DNA of 64,000 nt from JBBRHQ01 sp963720735 (GCA_963720735.1 CAVRGL010000010.1:186001-250000); one strand, 5' to 3'. Shown: positions 31,664 through 40,435, counted from the first letter of the stretch. The notes: generated by a model not told the origin, from the letters alone. Numbers and translations are program-made.

Positions 31664-33084
31664 CTGCCGGCGTCCCGCCAGCCCAGCGCCCCTGCAAGGC
31701 GGGCCCTGGTCTGCCGAGGCTCGATCACCTCGTCGACGTAGCCGCTGGCCGCCGCCGCCTCGGCACTCAGGTGCTCCTCCTCGTATGAGGCGGCGAGCAG
31801 CTCCCGCGCTCCGGGCGCCTCGCTCTGCAGGCGCCGGCGGTGGACGATGTCCACCGCCTGCCCGGCGGCCATGATCCCGATCTCGGCGCCCGGCCAGGCG
31901 AACACGGCGTCGGCGCCGAGGTCACGGGAGTTCATCGTGATCACAGCGCCCCCGTAGGCCTTTCGCAGGACGACGGTCAGCTTCGGAACGGTGGCGCCGG
32001 CGAAGGCCCGCAGCAGGGTGGCTCCCTGGCGGATCACCCCCTCGGCCTCCTGACGGCGGCCGGGCATGAACCCCGGGGTGTCGACGAAGACGACAAGAGG
32101 CAGACCGAAGCGCTCGCAGCGCTCGATGAAGCTCGCCGCCTTCTCGGCCGCGGCCGCGTCGATCACCCCGGCGATCCGCCGCGGCTGGTTCGCGATCAGC
32201 CCCAGCGGCCGCCCCCCGATCCGGCAGAGCGCGGTGATCATGTTCGGCGCCCAGCGCGGCGAGACCTCGAGCATGCGGCCGTCGTCGACGATCGCGGCGG
32301 CGACATCGCGGACGTCATAGACCTTGCGGGGGGAGGCCGGAACCGGCCCCGAGGGGTCGGCGTCCGGGGCGCTGCCCGGGACGAGCGGCGGCGGGTCGCC
32401 AATCCGGGATGGGAGCAATCCCAGCAACTCGCGGACCAGGGTCGCCGCGTCCTCCTCGCCCTCGACCGAGAACTGGGTGACCCCGTTTCGGCCCTGCACC
32501 CTGGGCCCGCCGAGCTCCTCCATCCCGACCTCTTCCCCGAGCGCCGCCCGGACCACTCCGGGCCCGGTCAGGAACATCCGGCCCTCGGAGGTCATCACGA
32601 CGAAGTCGGTCAGGGCAGGCGAGTAGGCGCCGCCTCCGGCCGAGACGCCCGAGACGATCGAGATCTGCGGGACCAGCCGCGAGAGCTCAACGCTGCGCCG
32701 GAAGATGCGGCCGTACCCGGCCAGGGCAGCGTGGCCCTCCTGGAGCCTGGCGCCGCCGGACTCGACGAAGCCGACCACCGGCGCCCCGGCGCGCTGCGCC
32801 AGCTCCATCACCCGCACGATCGAGTCGGCGTGGGCCTCTCCGAGACTGCCGCCGAGGAACCCCGGGTCCTCCGCGTAGCAGAAGACGGGTCTCCCGTCCA
32901 CCCGTGCGGCGCCGGCCAGGACGCCGTCGTCCGCACGGGCCCGCTCGGAGATCCGGGTGGAGAGGACTCCGGTGCGGATCAGCTCCAGCGAGCCCGGGTC
33001 GACGAGCTGCTCCAGGCGACGGAGGGGCAGGCCGCCCTCCTCGCGGCGGCGAGCGGCGGGGCTCTTGGTGACAGCGATGCTCAC
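31660..33084 (-). CDS. Acyl-CoA carboxylase carboxyltransferase subunit
   Basis: A 474-residue biotin-dependent carboxyltransferase with both halves fused (N-half crotonase fold near 30-240, C-half near 255-470). Oxyanion-hole regions: GFVESGGARLQEGHAAL and SGVSAGGGAYSPALTDFVVM in the N-half; VFVDTPGFMPGRRQE and RKAYGGAVITMNSRDLGAD in the C-half. This is the PccB/AccD5-like layout of actinobacteria rather than separate AccA and AccD. Its location inside the fab operon indicates acetyl-CoA carboxylation to malonyl-CoA. It needs a biotinyl carrier and biotin carboxylase; a candidate carrier is at 5284-5496, the carboxylase is not in the window. ATGA overlaps at both ends. Confidence 0.9.
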   Translation of the reverse strand: MSIAVTKSPAARRREEGGLPLRRLEQLVDPGSLELIRTGVLSTRISERARADDGVLAGAARVDGRPVFCYAEDPGFLGGSLGEAHADSIVRVMELAQRAGAPVVGFVESGGARLQEGHAALAGYGRIFRRSVELSRLVPQISIVSGVSAGGGAYSPALTDFVVMTSEGRMFLTGPGVVRAALGEEVGMEELGGPRVQGRNGVTQFSVEGEEDAATLVRELLGLLPSRIGDPPPLVPGSAPDADPSGPVPASPRKVYDVRDVAAAIVDDGRMLEVSPRWAPNMITALCRIGGRPLGLIANQPRRIAGVIDAAAAEKAASFIERCERFGLPLVVFVDTPGFMPGRRQEAEGVIRQGATLLRAFAGATVPKLTVVLRKAYGGAVITMNSRDLGADAVFAWPGAEIGIMAAGQAVDIVHRRRLQSEAPGARELLAASYEEEHLSAEAAAASGYVDEVIEPRQTRARLAGALGWRDAGR

Positions 33085-34283
33085 GGCCCCTCCAGGACGA
33101 GCACCGCGTTGTGCCCGCCGAAGCCGAACGAGTTGGAGATGCCGAGCGCCGGGTGGCCGTTGCCGCTTGCCAGCGGCTTGGAGACGTTGGGGACGTAGTC
33201 GAGGTCGAGGCCCTCGTCGGGGACCTCGTAGTTGATCGTCGGCGGGGCGACCCTGTCGCGCAGGGCAAGAGCCGTGGCGATCGCCTCGACGGCCCCGGCG
33301 GCCCCGAGCAGATGGCCGACCGCGGACTTGGTCGAGCTCACCGGCAGCCTCATCGCGTCCTCTCCGAGCGCCGCCTTCAGCGCCTCGGTCTCGGCGCGGT
33401 CGTTGAGCTGAGTCGAGGTGCCGTGGGCGTTGACGTAGTCGAGATCGCCGGGACCGACGTCCGCATCGGCGAGCGCCAACTCGATCGCGCGGCGGGCGCC
33501 GCGGCCCTCAGGTTCGGGGGCGGTGATGTGGTGGGCGTCGGAGGTCGCGCCGTAGCCGATGATCCGCCCGAGAATCGTCGCGCCGCGCTCCCTTGCCGTC
33601 TCCTCGTCCTCGAGCACCAGCACTCCGGCCGCCTCGCCCATCACGAATCCGTCGCGACGCTTGTCGAAGGGACGGGAGATCCCGCTCGGCGAGGTCGCCT
33701 CCATCTTCGAGAAGGCGGCCGTCGCCAGCTCGGTCAGGGCGGACTCGGTGCCGCCCGTGACCATGGCGTCGGCGTCGCCGTAGGCGATCATCCGGGTCGC
33801 GGTGCCGACCGCGTGGGCGCCCGCGGCGCAGGCCGAGACCGTGCCGAACGACGGACCCCTGAGCCCGTAGCGCATCGAGATCACCCCGGAGGGCGCGTTG
33901 GCCATCATCAGCGGCACGGCCAGCGGCGAGATCCGCTCCCCGCCCCGCTCGCGCAGCACGTCGTGCTCGGACTCGATCGTGTTCATGCCGCCGATCCCGG
34001 TGCCGATGATGCAGCCGACCCGCTCGCCGTCGTAGGGGAGCTCCTCCTCCCATCCCGCCTGGGCGGTCGCCTCCCCGGCGGCGGTCAGGGCGAGCTGGGT
34101 GGCGCGGTCCGAGCGCCTCACCTCCTTGACGCTGAGGTGGTCGCGGGGCTCGAACTCGTTTGCCCGGCCAAGGCCGTCCGAGATCCCCGAGCGGCCGGCG
34201 CTCCAGCGCTCGTGAAGGGTCTCGGCGCCGACGCCGAGCGGCGTCACCGCGCCGACCCCGGTTATCACGACCCGGCGGCTCAC
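33081..34283 (-). CDS. fabF: 3-oxoacyl-ACP synthase II (KASII)
   Basis: A 400-residue condensing enzyme that elongates acyl-ACP with malonyl-ACP. Catalytic triad: Cys in GTVSACAAGAHAVG (near 160), His in VNAHGTSTQLND (near 296), His in VGHLLGAAGAVE (near 334). N-terminus RRVVITGVGAVTPLG and C-terminus ISNSFGFGGHNAVLVLE are standard. It is joined by 4-nt overlaps to acpP upstream and the carboxyltransferase downstream. Confidence 0.96.
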   Translation of the reverse strand: MSRRVVITGVGAVTPLGVGAETLHERWSAGRSGISDGLGRANEFEPRDHLSVKEVRRSDRATQLALTAAGEATAQAGWEEELPYDGERVGCIIGTGIGGMNTIESEHDVLRERGGERISPLAVPLMMANAPSGVISMRYGLRGPSFGTVSACAAGAHAVGTATRMIAYGDADAMVTGGTESALTELATAAFSKMEATSPSGISRPFDKRRDGFVMGEAAGVLVLEDEETARERGATILGRIIGYGATSDAHHITAPEPEGRGARRAIELALADADVGPGDLDYVNAHGTSTQLNDRAETEALKAALGEDAMRLPVSSTKSAVGHLLGAAGAVEAIATALALRDRVAPPTINYEVPDEGLDLDYVPNVSKPLASGNGHPALGISNSFGFGGHNAVLVLEGP

Positions 34284-34528
34284 GGCAGGCGCGAGACCAC
34301 CAGTTCGACCGCCTGGCCGACGGTCTTGATCCCCTCGACGTCCTCGCCCTTCAGCTCGACCCCGTACTCGTCCTCGACGATCTGCGCCAGCTCGACGATG
34401 TCGAGCGAGTCGATGTCGATCGCCTCGAACTCGGCGTCGAGGCTGATCTCGGCCGGGTCGGCGCCGAACTCCTCGAGCGCTGCGAAGACGCGGTCCTGCA
34501 CCGCTTCCCTGGTAACTGTCTCGGTCAT
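34280..34528 (-). CDS. acpP: Acyl carrier protein
   Basis: An 82-residue four-helix carrier. The phosphopantetheine serine is in IDIDSLDIVELAQ near residue 41 (DSLD variant of DSL). It is acidic, with DEYGVELKGEDVEGIKTVGQAVELV as helices III-IV. It lies 19 nt after fabG and overlaps fabF by 4 nt. Confidence 0.95.
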   Translation of the reverse strand: MTETVTREAVQDRVFAALEEFGADPAEISLDAEFEAIDIDSLDIVELAQIVEDEYGVELKGEDVEGIKTVGQAVELVVSRLP

Positions 34529-34547
34529 GGCTCGTTCCTTTCGCTGC

Positions 34548-35285
34548 TCATGCGGTCATCCCGCCGTCGACTGTCAAGGTCACTCCAGTCACGTAGGCGG
34601 CCCCTGGTGAGGCCAGGAACCGCGCGCACGCGGCCACCTCATCGCTCGTCCCCGGCCTGCCGGCCGGTATCCGCTCCAACACCTCGGGCCCGAGCACTCC
34701 TTCGGTCAGCTCGGTCTCGACGAGTCCCGGGGCGATCGCGTTGACCGTGACCGAGCGCTTCGCCACCTCCGAGGCGACCGTCCGGGTGAACCCGATCAGG
34801 CCCGCCTTCGAGGCAGCGTAGTTGGCCTGGCCGGGATTCGCCCGCGGGCCGACCACGGAGGCAACGTTGATCACCCGGCCGAAGCGGGCCCGGATCATCG
34901 GCCGCAGCGCCCGCCGGGTGGTGCGGAAGGCGGCCGAGAGGTTGGTCTCGATCACTCTGTCCCAGGCCTCGTCGTCGATCATCGGCGAGAGGGCGTCCGC
35001 ACGAGTGCCCGCGTTGTTGACCAGGACCATCACCGGGCCATGGGCCTCCTCGAGCTCGGCGAACAACCCGTCCACGGCGGCCGGATCGGTGACGTCCGCC
35101 TGGATCGCCGTCGCCGCGCCGCCGTCGGCGGAGATCTCAGAGGCGATCGCCTCGGCCCGCTCGCGGTCGGCTCGGTAATTGACACCAACCGCCCAGCCGT
35201 CGGCGGCCAGACCTCGGGCGATCGCGGCGCCGATCCCGCGCGAGGCGCCGGTGACCAGAGCGCTGCCGGCGGGAGCCGCCGCCAT
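34548..35285 (-). CDS. fabG: 3-oxoacyl-ACP reductase
   Basis: A 245-residue NADPH-dependent SDR. Cofactor motif VTGASRGIGAAIARG at 9-23, NNAG in VLVNNAGTRAD near 87, the catalytic Ser (VINVASVVG) and YxxxK (YAASKAGLIGFTRT near 152), then VTVNAIAPGLVETELT. All catalytic residues are intact, unlike the SDR at 410-1255. It overlaps the end of fabH by one base. Confidence 0.95.
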   Translation of the reverse strand: MAAAPAGSALVTGASRGIGAAIARGLAADGWAVGVNYRADRERAEAIASEISADGGAATAIQADVTDPAAVDGLFAELEEAHGPVMVLVNNAGTRADALSPMIDDEAWDRVIETNLSAAFRTTRRALRPMIRARFGRVINVASVVGPRANPGQANYAASKAGLIGFTRTVASEVAKRSVTVNAIAPGLVETELTEGVLGPEVLERIPAGRPGTSDEVAACARFLASPGAAYVTGVTLTVDGGMTA

Positions 35286-36286
35286 CAGGGGGCCCCCCAG
35301 GTGAGCAGCCCCGCGCCCCAGGAGAAGCCGCCGCCGAAGGCGCTGAAGAGGACGGTGTCGCCCTCGCGGAGGCGCCCGTCCGCATCAGCCTCGGCGAGGG
35401 CGATCGGGACGGTGGCGGCCGAAGTGTTGCCGTAGCGGTCGATCGTCTGCACCACCCGGTCGGGGTCGAGGTTGAGCTTCTCCCCGACGGCAGCGAGGAT
35501 CCGCAGGTTGGCCTGGTGATAGGCGAAGAGGTCCACGTCGTCGACCCCGATACCCCCAAGCTCAAGGACCTGGCGCGTGCACTCGCAGAGGCGCCTGACC
35601 GCCTCGCGGAAGGTGTCGTGACCCTTCATCAGGATCGTCTGTTCGGCGTGCGTCGCCTTCACGTAACCGTCGTCGTCGGCGTCGGCGCCGAGGACGATCG
35701 GCCCGATCGAGGCACCTCCCCGCGAGGGAACGAGCAGCGCCGCGCCGGCGCCATCGGCGAAGATCGCGGCGGTGCCCCGGTCCGAGGCCTCGGTGAAGCG
35801 GCTCAGCACCTCTGAGCCGATCACCAGCACCCGCTCGGCGCGCCCGGCCTCGATCTGGCCGGCGCCGAGGGCCATCGCCGACATAAAGCCGTTGCAGGCG
35901 GCGCCGATGTCCATTCCCCCCGCCCTGACCGCACCGAGGCGCCCGGCCACGACCGGCCCTGCGTTCGGCGTCAGGTCGTCGGCGGCGCTGGTCCCGACCA
36001 GCACGAGATCGAGTGAAGCGGCGTCGACGCCGGCCTTCTCCAGCACCAGGCGTCCAGCATCCACGGCGAGCGAGGCGACCGTCTCACCTTCGGCGGCGAT
36101 GTGCCGTTCGCGCACGCCCGTGCGGGTGAGGATCCAGTCCTCGGTGACGCCGATCCGCTCCGCCACCTCGGAGCTCGGGACGACCTTCCGCGGCAGAGCC
36201 TTGGAGACTGCGGCGACCGCGGCGCTGCGAACTCGGCGGCCGGCGGCTGGCGGGGCCATCCGGGGAGCCGAGGTGGCGCTAGGCAT
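35285..36286 (-). CDS. fabH: 3-oxoacyl-ACP synthase III (KASIII)
   Basis: A 333-residue enzyme that starts fatty-acid synthesis by condensing acyl-CoA with malonyl-ACP. Catalytic residues: Cys in DIGAACNGFMSAM near 127, His in FAYHQANLRI near 260, Asn in DRYGNTSAATVP near 290. It has about 25 extra N-terminal residues before AVAAVSKALPRKVVPSSEVAERIG, so a later start is possible. Primer use, straight or branched, cannot be read off. It overlaps fabD by 8 nt. Confidence 0.95.
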   Translation of the reverse strand: MPSATSAPRMAPPAAGRRVRSAAVAAVSKALPRKVVPSSEVAERIGVTEDWILTRTGVRERHIAAEGETVASLAVDAGRLVLEKAGVDAASLDLVLVGTSAADDLTPNAGPVVAGRLGAVRAGGMDIGAACNGFMSAMALGAGQIEAGRAERVLVIGSEVLSRFTEASDRGTAAIFADGAGAALLVPSRGGASIGPIVLGADADDDGYVKATHAEQTILMKGHDTFREAVRRLCECTRQVLELGGIGVDDVDLFAYHQANLRILAAVGEKLNLDPDRVVQTIDRYGNTSAATVPIALAEADADGRLREGDTVLFSAFGGGFSWGAGLLTWGAP

Positions 36287-37151
36287 TGGCCATCTCCCCC
36301 GCGACCGGCGCGCTCGCCTCGATCCCCCCGATGGTGCGGCGGGCGAGGCGGCTGAGGACCTTGCCCGGGCCGGTCTCGATGAACCGTGTCGCCCCCATCT
36401 CGTGCAGGGCGGTCATCACCTCGAGCCAGCGCACCGGGTCGGTGAGCGAGCGGGCGAGCTCCTCGCGCGGCTCGGCGAAGGGCCTCGCCGTGACGCAGGA
36501 GAAGACCGGCATGGCAGGCTCGGAGAACTCGATCCCCTCAAGGACGGTGCGCAGCTCGGCGGCCGCGGGGGCCATCTCGGGCGAATGGAAGGCGCCGCTG
36601 ACCGCCAGGGGCATTACCCGCAGGCCGCGCTCGCGAAGGTCGTCCTCAGCCGCGTGGAGCGCCGCGGTCCGCCCCGAGAGGACCACCTGGGTCGGCGAGT
36701 TGTCGTTGGCGAGGATCAGGCCGTGGGTCTCAGCGACCTCCTCGACCGCGTCGCGAGGCTCCCCGAGGACCGCGACCATGCCGCCATCACCGGCGGCTTC
36801 GGCGGCCTCCTGCATCAGCCTGCCGCGCTCGGCGATCAGGCGAACCCCGTCTTCCGGGGAGAGGCTCTTGGCAGCGACCAGGGCGGCGATCTCCCCGAGC
36901 GAGTGCCCGCCCATCGCCAGCGGATCGACCTCGTCGGAGATCGCCCTCCAGCCGGCCATCGCCGCGCAGAAAATCGCCGGCTGCGCGTAGCGAGTTCCCT
37001 CCTCTATCCGCTCGAACGGATCGGCCCCCGCCGCCTCGGCGGCGAGCGGCAGCAGGTCGGGCCAAAAGACCTCGACCGTGCGCCTCATGTCGGCGGTCTG
37101 GCTTCCCTGGCCCGGGAAGAGGACCGCGTCCGTCGACTGGGGATCGCGCAT
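36279..37151 (-). CDS. fabD: Malonyl-CoA:ACP transacylase
   Basis: A 290-residue transferase that loads malonate onto ACP. The nucleophile is in MGGHSLGEIAALV near 93, the partner His in AVSGAFHSPEMAPA near 195, and VLFPGQGSQTADM opens the fold. It is the first gene of the leftward FAS-II operon. A TATGTT box 8 nt before its ATG and a perfect 10-bp-arm palindrome 52 bp upstream are the likely control region. Confidence 0.95.
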   Translation of the reverse strand: MRDPQSTDAVLFPGQGSQTADMRRTVEVFWPDLLPLAAEAAGADPFERIEEGTRYAQPAIFCAAMAGWRAISDEVDPLAMGGHSLGEIAALVAAKSLSPEDGVRLIAERGRLMQEAAEAAGDGGMVAVLGEPRDAVEEVAETHGLILANDNSPTQVVLSGRTAALHAAEDDLRERGLRVMPLAVSGAFHSPEMAPAAAELRTVLEGIEFSEPAMPVFSCVTARPFAEPREELARSLTDPVRWLEVMTALHEMGATRFIETGPGKVLSRLARRTIGGIEASAPVAGEMANA

Positions 37152-37159
37152 CGCTGGCG

Positions 37160-37165
37160 AACATA
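37160..37165 (-). promoter_or_regulatory. -10 element of the fab operon
   Basis: TATGTT on the minus strand, 8 nt before the fabD ATG at 37151. A TTGACG lies 14 nt further upstream, closer than an ideal -35. Confidence 0.45.
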
Positions 37166-37202
37166 GCCCCGCCGCAGGCCGTCAAGTACGTGTTCCGGGC
37201 AC

Positions 37203-37227
37203 ATGACCCCCCGAATGGGGGGGTCAT
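37203..37227. promoter_or_regulatory. Perfect palindrome upstream of the fab operon
   Basis: Ten-base arms ATGACCCCCC (37203-37212) and GGGGGGTCAT (37218-37227) around a 5-nt loop. It spans the stop codon of the response regulator gene and lies 52 bp upstream of fabD. It could be a terminator for the two-component genes, but there is no T run, or an operator for the fab operon. Confidence 0.6.
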
Positions 37228-37868
37228 TCTGATATGCCTGGGGGTGCCGGGGGAGCGCTAGGGGTCAATTTCAGGCGCTCGGCCCTCTGCACCGCCTCGA
37301 CCCGGTTGCGGACCCCGAGCTTGCGATAGAGCGCGCTGGTGTGGTCCTTGACCGTGTGCGGGGAGAGGAAGAGCCGGTCGGCGATCTCCTTGTTGGTGGC
37401 GCCGCCCGCCATCAGCGAGAGTACCTCGCGCTCGCGCTCAGAGAGCTCGGTGGCCGGGTCTTCAGAGCGGGTGGCGAAGACGGTCATCCCCTTGCCCACC
37501 ATTCGCACAGCACGGGCAACGTCCGGGGCGCTCCAGTCCTTCAGCACGAACCCGGAGGCGCCGGCGGCGCGGGCCGCCTCGGGCGAGATCGAGCCGGCAC
37601 CGGAGATCAGCAGCACCCTGGTGCGGGGCGAGGCGCGGCGCAGCGTCTCGCAGAGCTCGGCGCCGGACTGCTCGCCGAGGAAGAGGTCGATCAGGGCGAC
37701 GTGGGGCTCGAGCTTGCGGGCAACCTCGAGCGCCCGCTCGGCGCTCGGCGCGGCGACGCAGCGCTCGACCCAGCTCTGCTCGGAGAGGAGGACGCGGAAG
37801 CCCCACTGCACCACCTCGTGGTCGTCGACGATCAGGACCCGCAGCCGCTCCTCGTCAGCCATCGCCAC
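37224..37868 (-). CDS. NarL/LuxR family response regulator
   Basis: A 214-residue regulator. Receiver: LRVLIVDDHEVVQWG (acidic pair), phospho-acceptor Asp in HVALIDLFLGEQSG near 62, Thr/Ser site LLISGAG, Lys in GFVLKDWSAPD. C-terminal LuxR HTH: LSEREREVLSLMAGGATNKEIADRLFLSPHTVKDHTSALYRKLGV (near 142-186, quoted in parts). It overlaps the kinase gene by 14 nt, so they form a pair. Target genes are unknown; the fab operon starts 73 bp downstream. Confidence 0.93.
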   Translation of the reverse strand: MAMADEERLRVLIVDDHEVVQWGFRVLLSEQSWVERCVAAPSAERALEVARKLEPHVALIDLFLGEQSGAELCETLRRASPRTRVLLISGAGSISPEAARAAGASGFVLKDWSAPDVARAVRMVGKGMTVFATRSEDPATELSEREREVLSLMAGGATNKEIADRLFLSPHTVKDHTSALYRKLGVRNRVEAVQRAERLKLTPSAPPAPPGISE

Positions 37869-38991
37869 CGTCCATCGCCCGCGGAACCACCAGCCGCACC
37901 CGCCACTCGCCCTCGGCCGGGGCGCCGAACTCGACCATGCCCCCGCACTGCAGTGCCTCGAGCGCCGCCAGCCTCAGGCCCATCCCGGTGCCGAGCATGT
38001 GCTCGGAGCCCTCGACCCCGTCGTTCAGCACCTCGAGGTGGAAGGTCGCCTCGTCGTTGCCGACCCGGACCCAGACCCGGCTCGGCTCGGCGTGCTTGGC
38101 GCAGTTGCGGAGCGCCTCGGCGAGCACCGACTGCGCCAGCGGCTCGAGCCCGGCCGGTACCTCGGCCCCAGGCTCCCATTCCACCTCGATCGGCAGGCGC
38201 TGGTAGTAGCGCCCCAGCCGCTCCAGCTCTTCGCTGAGGGTGGCGCCAGTGTCGAGCGGCGGCGGGGAGAGCGGCCGCGAGATCGCGTCCCGGAGGTCGG
38301 CGAGGGCATGCTGGATCTCATCGGCGCAGCGGTCGAGCTCGGTGCGGCTCAGCTCGCGCCCCGAGCCGAGCGCCATCGAGACGCCGAAGAGCCGCTGCAC
38401 GACGCGCTCGTGCAGGTCGCGGGCCAGGTCGAGGCGGGTCGAGAGGATCCTCGCTCGCACTTGCTGGGTGACCCCGATCCGGGCGCTGGCGGCGAGCGCC
38501 GCCGCCTTGCCGATCGCCAGCATCGTCTGGCGTTCGAACTCGGTCATCGTGAACTCGCGCCCGCCGCGGTCGGCGAAGATCACGCCCAGCCAGTGCCCGG
38601 CGGCGGAGACCGGGGTGCAGCTCATCGTCGAGAAGCCCTCGAAGCCGATGTAGCGCTCCGGGACCTCGCCGTCCAGCCCGCCCACCTCGACCACCCGGTC
38701 CTCGGAGAGCGCCCGCTGGGCGATCGGCGTCTCGTCCAGGGTGCCGTAGATCTGCGACATGATCCCCGGCTCGACCCCGTGGCTTCCGACCGGGACGACC
38801 AGCTTGCGGGCGTCGTCGTAGAGAAGCAGCCCGGCGCGGTCCATCGAGGCAAGGCGGCAGACGGCCTCGCAGAGCCGGTCGTAGAACTGACTCCCCCCGA
38901 GCTCCCACTCGTCGTCGAACTCGGGCACCAGCCCGGCGATCACGTCGAGGGCCTCGGTCTCGGGCGCGGCGAAGGGCTCGTGCGTCTCCAT
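37855..38991 (-). CDS. GAF-domain sensor histidine kinase
   Basis: About 378 residues from ATG 38991 (METHEPF); starts further upstream are possible. No membrane segment is seen, so it senses inside the cell. A GAF domain covers about 20-170 (DRLCEAVCRLASMDRAGLLLYDD, GVIFADRGGREFT). The phosphorylated His is in DLARDLHERVVQRLFGVS near 205 (HisKA_3 type). The ATPase has the N box EALRNCAKHAEPSRVWV, D box LNDGVEG and G box GTGMGLRLAAL. It is the partner of the overlapping NarL-type regulator and is divergent from the cyclase-family hydrolase gene. Confidence 0.88.
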   Translation of the reverse strand: METHEPFAAPETEALDVIAGLVPEFDDEWELGGSQFYDRLCEAVCRLASMDRAGLLLYDDARKLVVPVGSHGVEPGIMSQIYGTLDETPIAQRALSEDRVVEVGGLDGEVPERYIGFEGFSTMSCTPVSAAGHWLGVIFADRGGREFTMTEFERQTMLAIGKAAALAASARIGVTQQVRARILSTRLDLARDLHERVVQRLFGVSMALGSGRELSRTELDRCADEIQHALADLRDAISRPLSPPPLDTGATLSEELERLGRYYQRLPIEVEWEPGAEVPAGLEPLAQSVLAEALRNCAKHAEPSRVWVRVGNDEATFHLEVLNDGVEGSEHMLGTGMGLRLAALEALQCGGMVEFGAPAEGEWRVRLVVPRAMDGGDG

Positions 38992-39035
38992 GGTCCTCCT
39001 CATATATGAAACCGCGCCTCGCCGCTTCACGCAGG

Positions 39036-39041
39036 TAGGTT
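39036..39041 (+). promoter_or_regulatory. -10 element of the formamidase-like gene (leaderless spacing)
   Basis: TAGGTT with exactly 6 nt to ATG 39048. Confidence 0.5.
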
Positions 39042-39047
39042 GGGCCG

Positions 39048-39815
39048 ATGAGTGGACAACAGCGCTTCGTCGATCTCTCCGCCCCGATCGAGGCCAGCCC
39101 CGAGGGGACGCCTGAGTTCCTCGCCACCGCGATCGACTACCTCGACCACGCCGGCGGGGCGGCCGAGGTCGAGGCGCTGTTCGGGGTCCCGGCGAGGCTG
39201 CTGCGCGATGGCGAGGGCTGGACCCGGGAGACGATCACCCTCGGCACCCACAACTCGACCCACGTCGACGCCCCCTACCACTACAACTCGAGGATCCAGG
39301 GAGGAGCCGCCCAGACGATCGAGGAGCTGCCGCTGGAGCTGTTCTTCGGGCCGGGCGTGGTGGTCGATGCGACCGCCAGGGAGGACGGGGACGCGCTCAG
39401 CGCTGAGGAGATGGAGGCCGGGATCGCGGCGGCCGGCCACCCCCTCGGCGAGGGCGACATCGTCCTGGTGCGCAGCGGGCGGGACGCCTTCTACGGGCAG
39501 GACGACTACGTCGCCCGCGGCCCCGGTGTGACCGCGGAGGCGACGCGCTGGCTGTTCGAGCGCGGCGTGCGGGTGATGGGGATCGACGCCTGGGGCTGGG
39601 ACCGCCCCCTCCACATGCAGGCGGCCGAGGCGCTGGAGCGCGACGAGCCGGGGATCTTCTGGGAGGCGCACCAGGCAGACTTGCCCTACTGCCAGATCGA
39701 GCGCCTGGTCAACCTCGGTGAGCTGCCTTCGACGGGATTCCGTGTCGCCTGCTTCCCGCTGCCGATCCGCGGCGCCAGCGCCGCGCCCGCCCGGGTCGTC
39801 GGAATCGTCCCCTGA
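39048..39815 (+). CDS. Cyclase family metal-dependent hydrolase (kynurenine formamidase-like)
   Basis: A 255-residue swivelling-beta/alpha hydrolase. The metal motif HNSTHVDAPYHYN near 66 matches the HxGTHxDxPxH signature of the family. FVDLSAPIEASPEGTPEF is the usual start and GWGWDRPL-like part (MGIDAWGWDRPLHMQ) the late active-site loop. Members hydrolyse N-formylkynurenine, isatin or other amides; the true substrate is not clear, since no tryptophan-degradation gene is nearby. Leaderless-type promoter. Confidence 0.87.
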   Translation: MSGQQRFVDLSAPIEASPEGTPEFLATAIDYLDHAGGAAEVEALFGVPARLLRDGEGWTRETITLGTHNSTHVDAPYHYNSRIQGGAAQTIEELPLELFFGPGVVVDATAREDGDALSAEEMEAGIAAAGHPLGEGDIVLVRSGRDAFYGQDDYVARGPGVTAEATRWLFERGVRVMGIDAWGWDRPLHMQAAEALERDEPGIFWEAHQADLPYCQIERLVNLGELPSTGFRVACFPLPIRGASAAPARVVGIVP

Positions 39816-39867
39816 GCCAAGAGCGCGCCGACGCTAGCCCGCCGAGATGCACGTTCAGTCCGCTATG

Positions 39868-39894
39868 CGGCCCGAATGTTGCGTTCGGCCCGAA
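39868..39894 (+). repeat. Two direct 9-bp repeats, 18 bp apart
   Basis: CGGCCCGAA at 39868-39876 and 39886-39894, in the 113-bp gap before the DMT transporter gene. Two sites on about the same helix face could bind a regulator; chance is not excluded. Confidence 0.35.
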
Positions 39895-39928
39895 AGAGGG
39901 TCCTGAGGCGGCGGCAAGATGCCGGGGC

Positions 39929-40381
39929 GTGAACTGGAACATGACCACCGTTCTCTCGGTCCTGGGAACTCTCGCGATCGGCTGCCTGGTGGCACTGCAG
40001 CCGCCGGTGAACTCGGAACTGGGACGGCGGACCAGCGACCTGGGAGCGGCGTTCGTCAGCGTCAGCATCACCTTCCTGCTTCTGGGGGCGGTCCTCCTGG
40101 CCTTCGGTGACGTCGGCTCGCTGTCCAAGGTCCGGGAGGTGCCGGCGATCTACCTCACCGGTGGCCTCTATGGGGCCGCATTCGTCGCGGTCTCGCTGGT
40201 CACCGTGCGCCATCTCGGCGCCGGGACGACGATCGCGCTGCTGGTCTCGGCCCAGCTGATCGTCGCCGCCCTGCTCGACCAGTTCGGGGTGCTTGGGCTC
40301 GCGCAGCTCTCGCTGACCCCGCTGCGGCTGCTTGGCATTGCGACTCTTATCTGCGGCACCGTGCTGGTCACGGTCCGCTGA
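39929..40381 (+). CDS. Small DMT-family transporter (YdcZ/DUF606-like)
   Basis: A 150-residue membrane protein with five hydrophobic segments: VLSVLGTLAIGCLVALQPPVN, AAFVSVSITFLLLGAVLLAFG, AIYLTGGLYGAAFVAVSLV, TIALLVSAQLIVAALLDQFG and LLGIATLICGTVLVTV. The N-terminal LQPPVNSELGR and central GGLYGAAFV match the five-TM half-size DMT family, which works as a dimer. The start is GTG 39929, or ATG four codons later. Substrate unknown. Confidence 0.85.
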   Translation: MNWNMTTVLSVLGTLAIGCLVALQPPVNSELGRRTSDLGAAFVSVSITFLLLGAVLLAFGDVGSLSKVREVPAIYLTGGLYGAAFVAVSLVTVRHLGAGTTIALLVSAQLIVAALLDQFGVLGLAQLSLTPLRLLGIATLICGTVLVTVR

Positions 40382-40435
40382 GCGCCCGGACGAAGGCCTG
40401 ATGGCGAGGGTGACGCTCTGAGAGAATCCGCCCCG

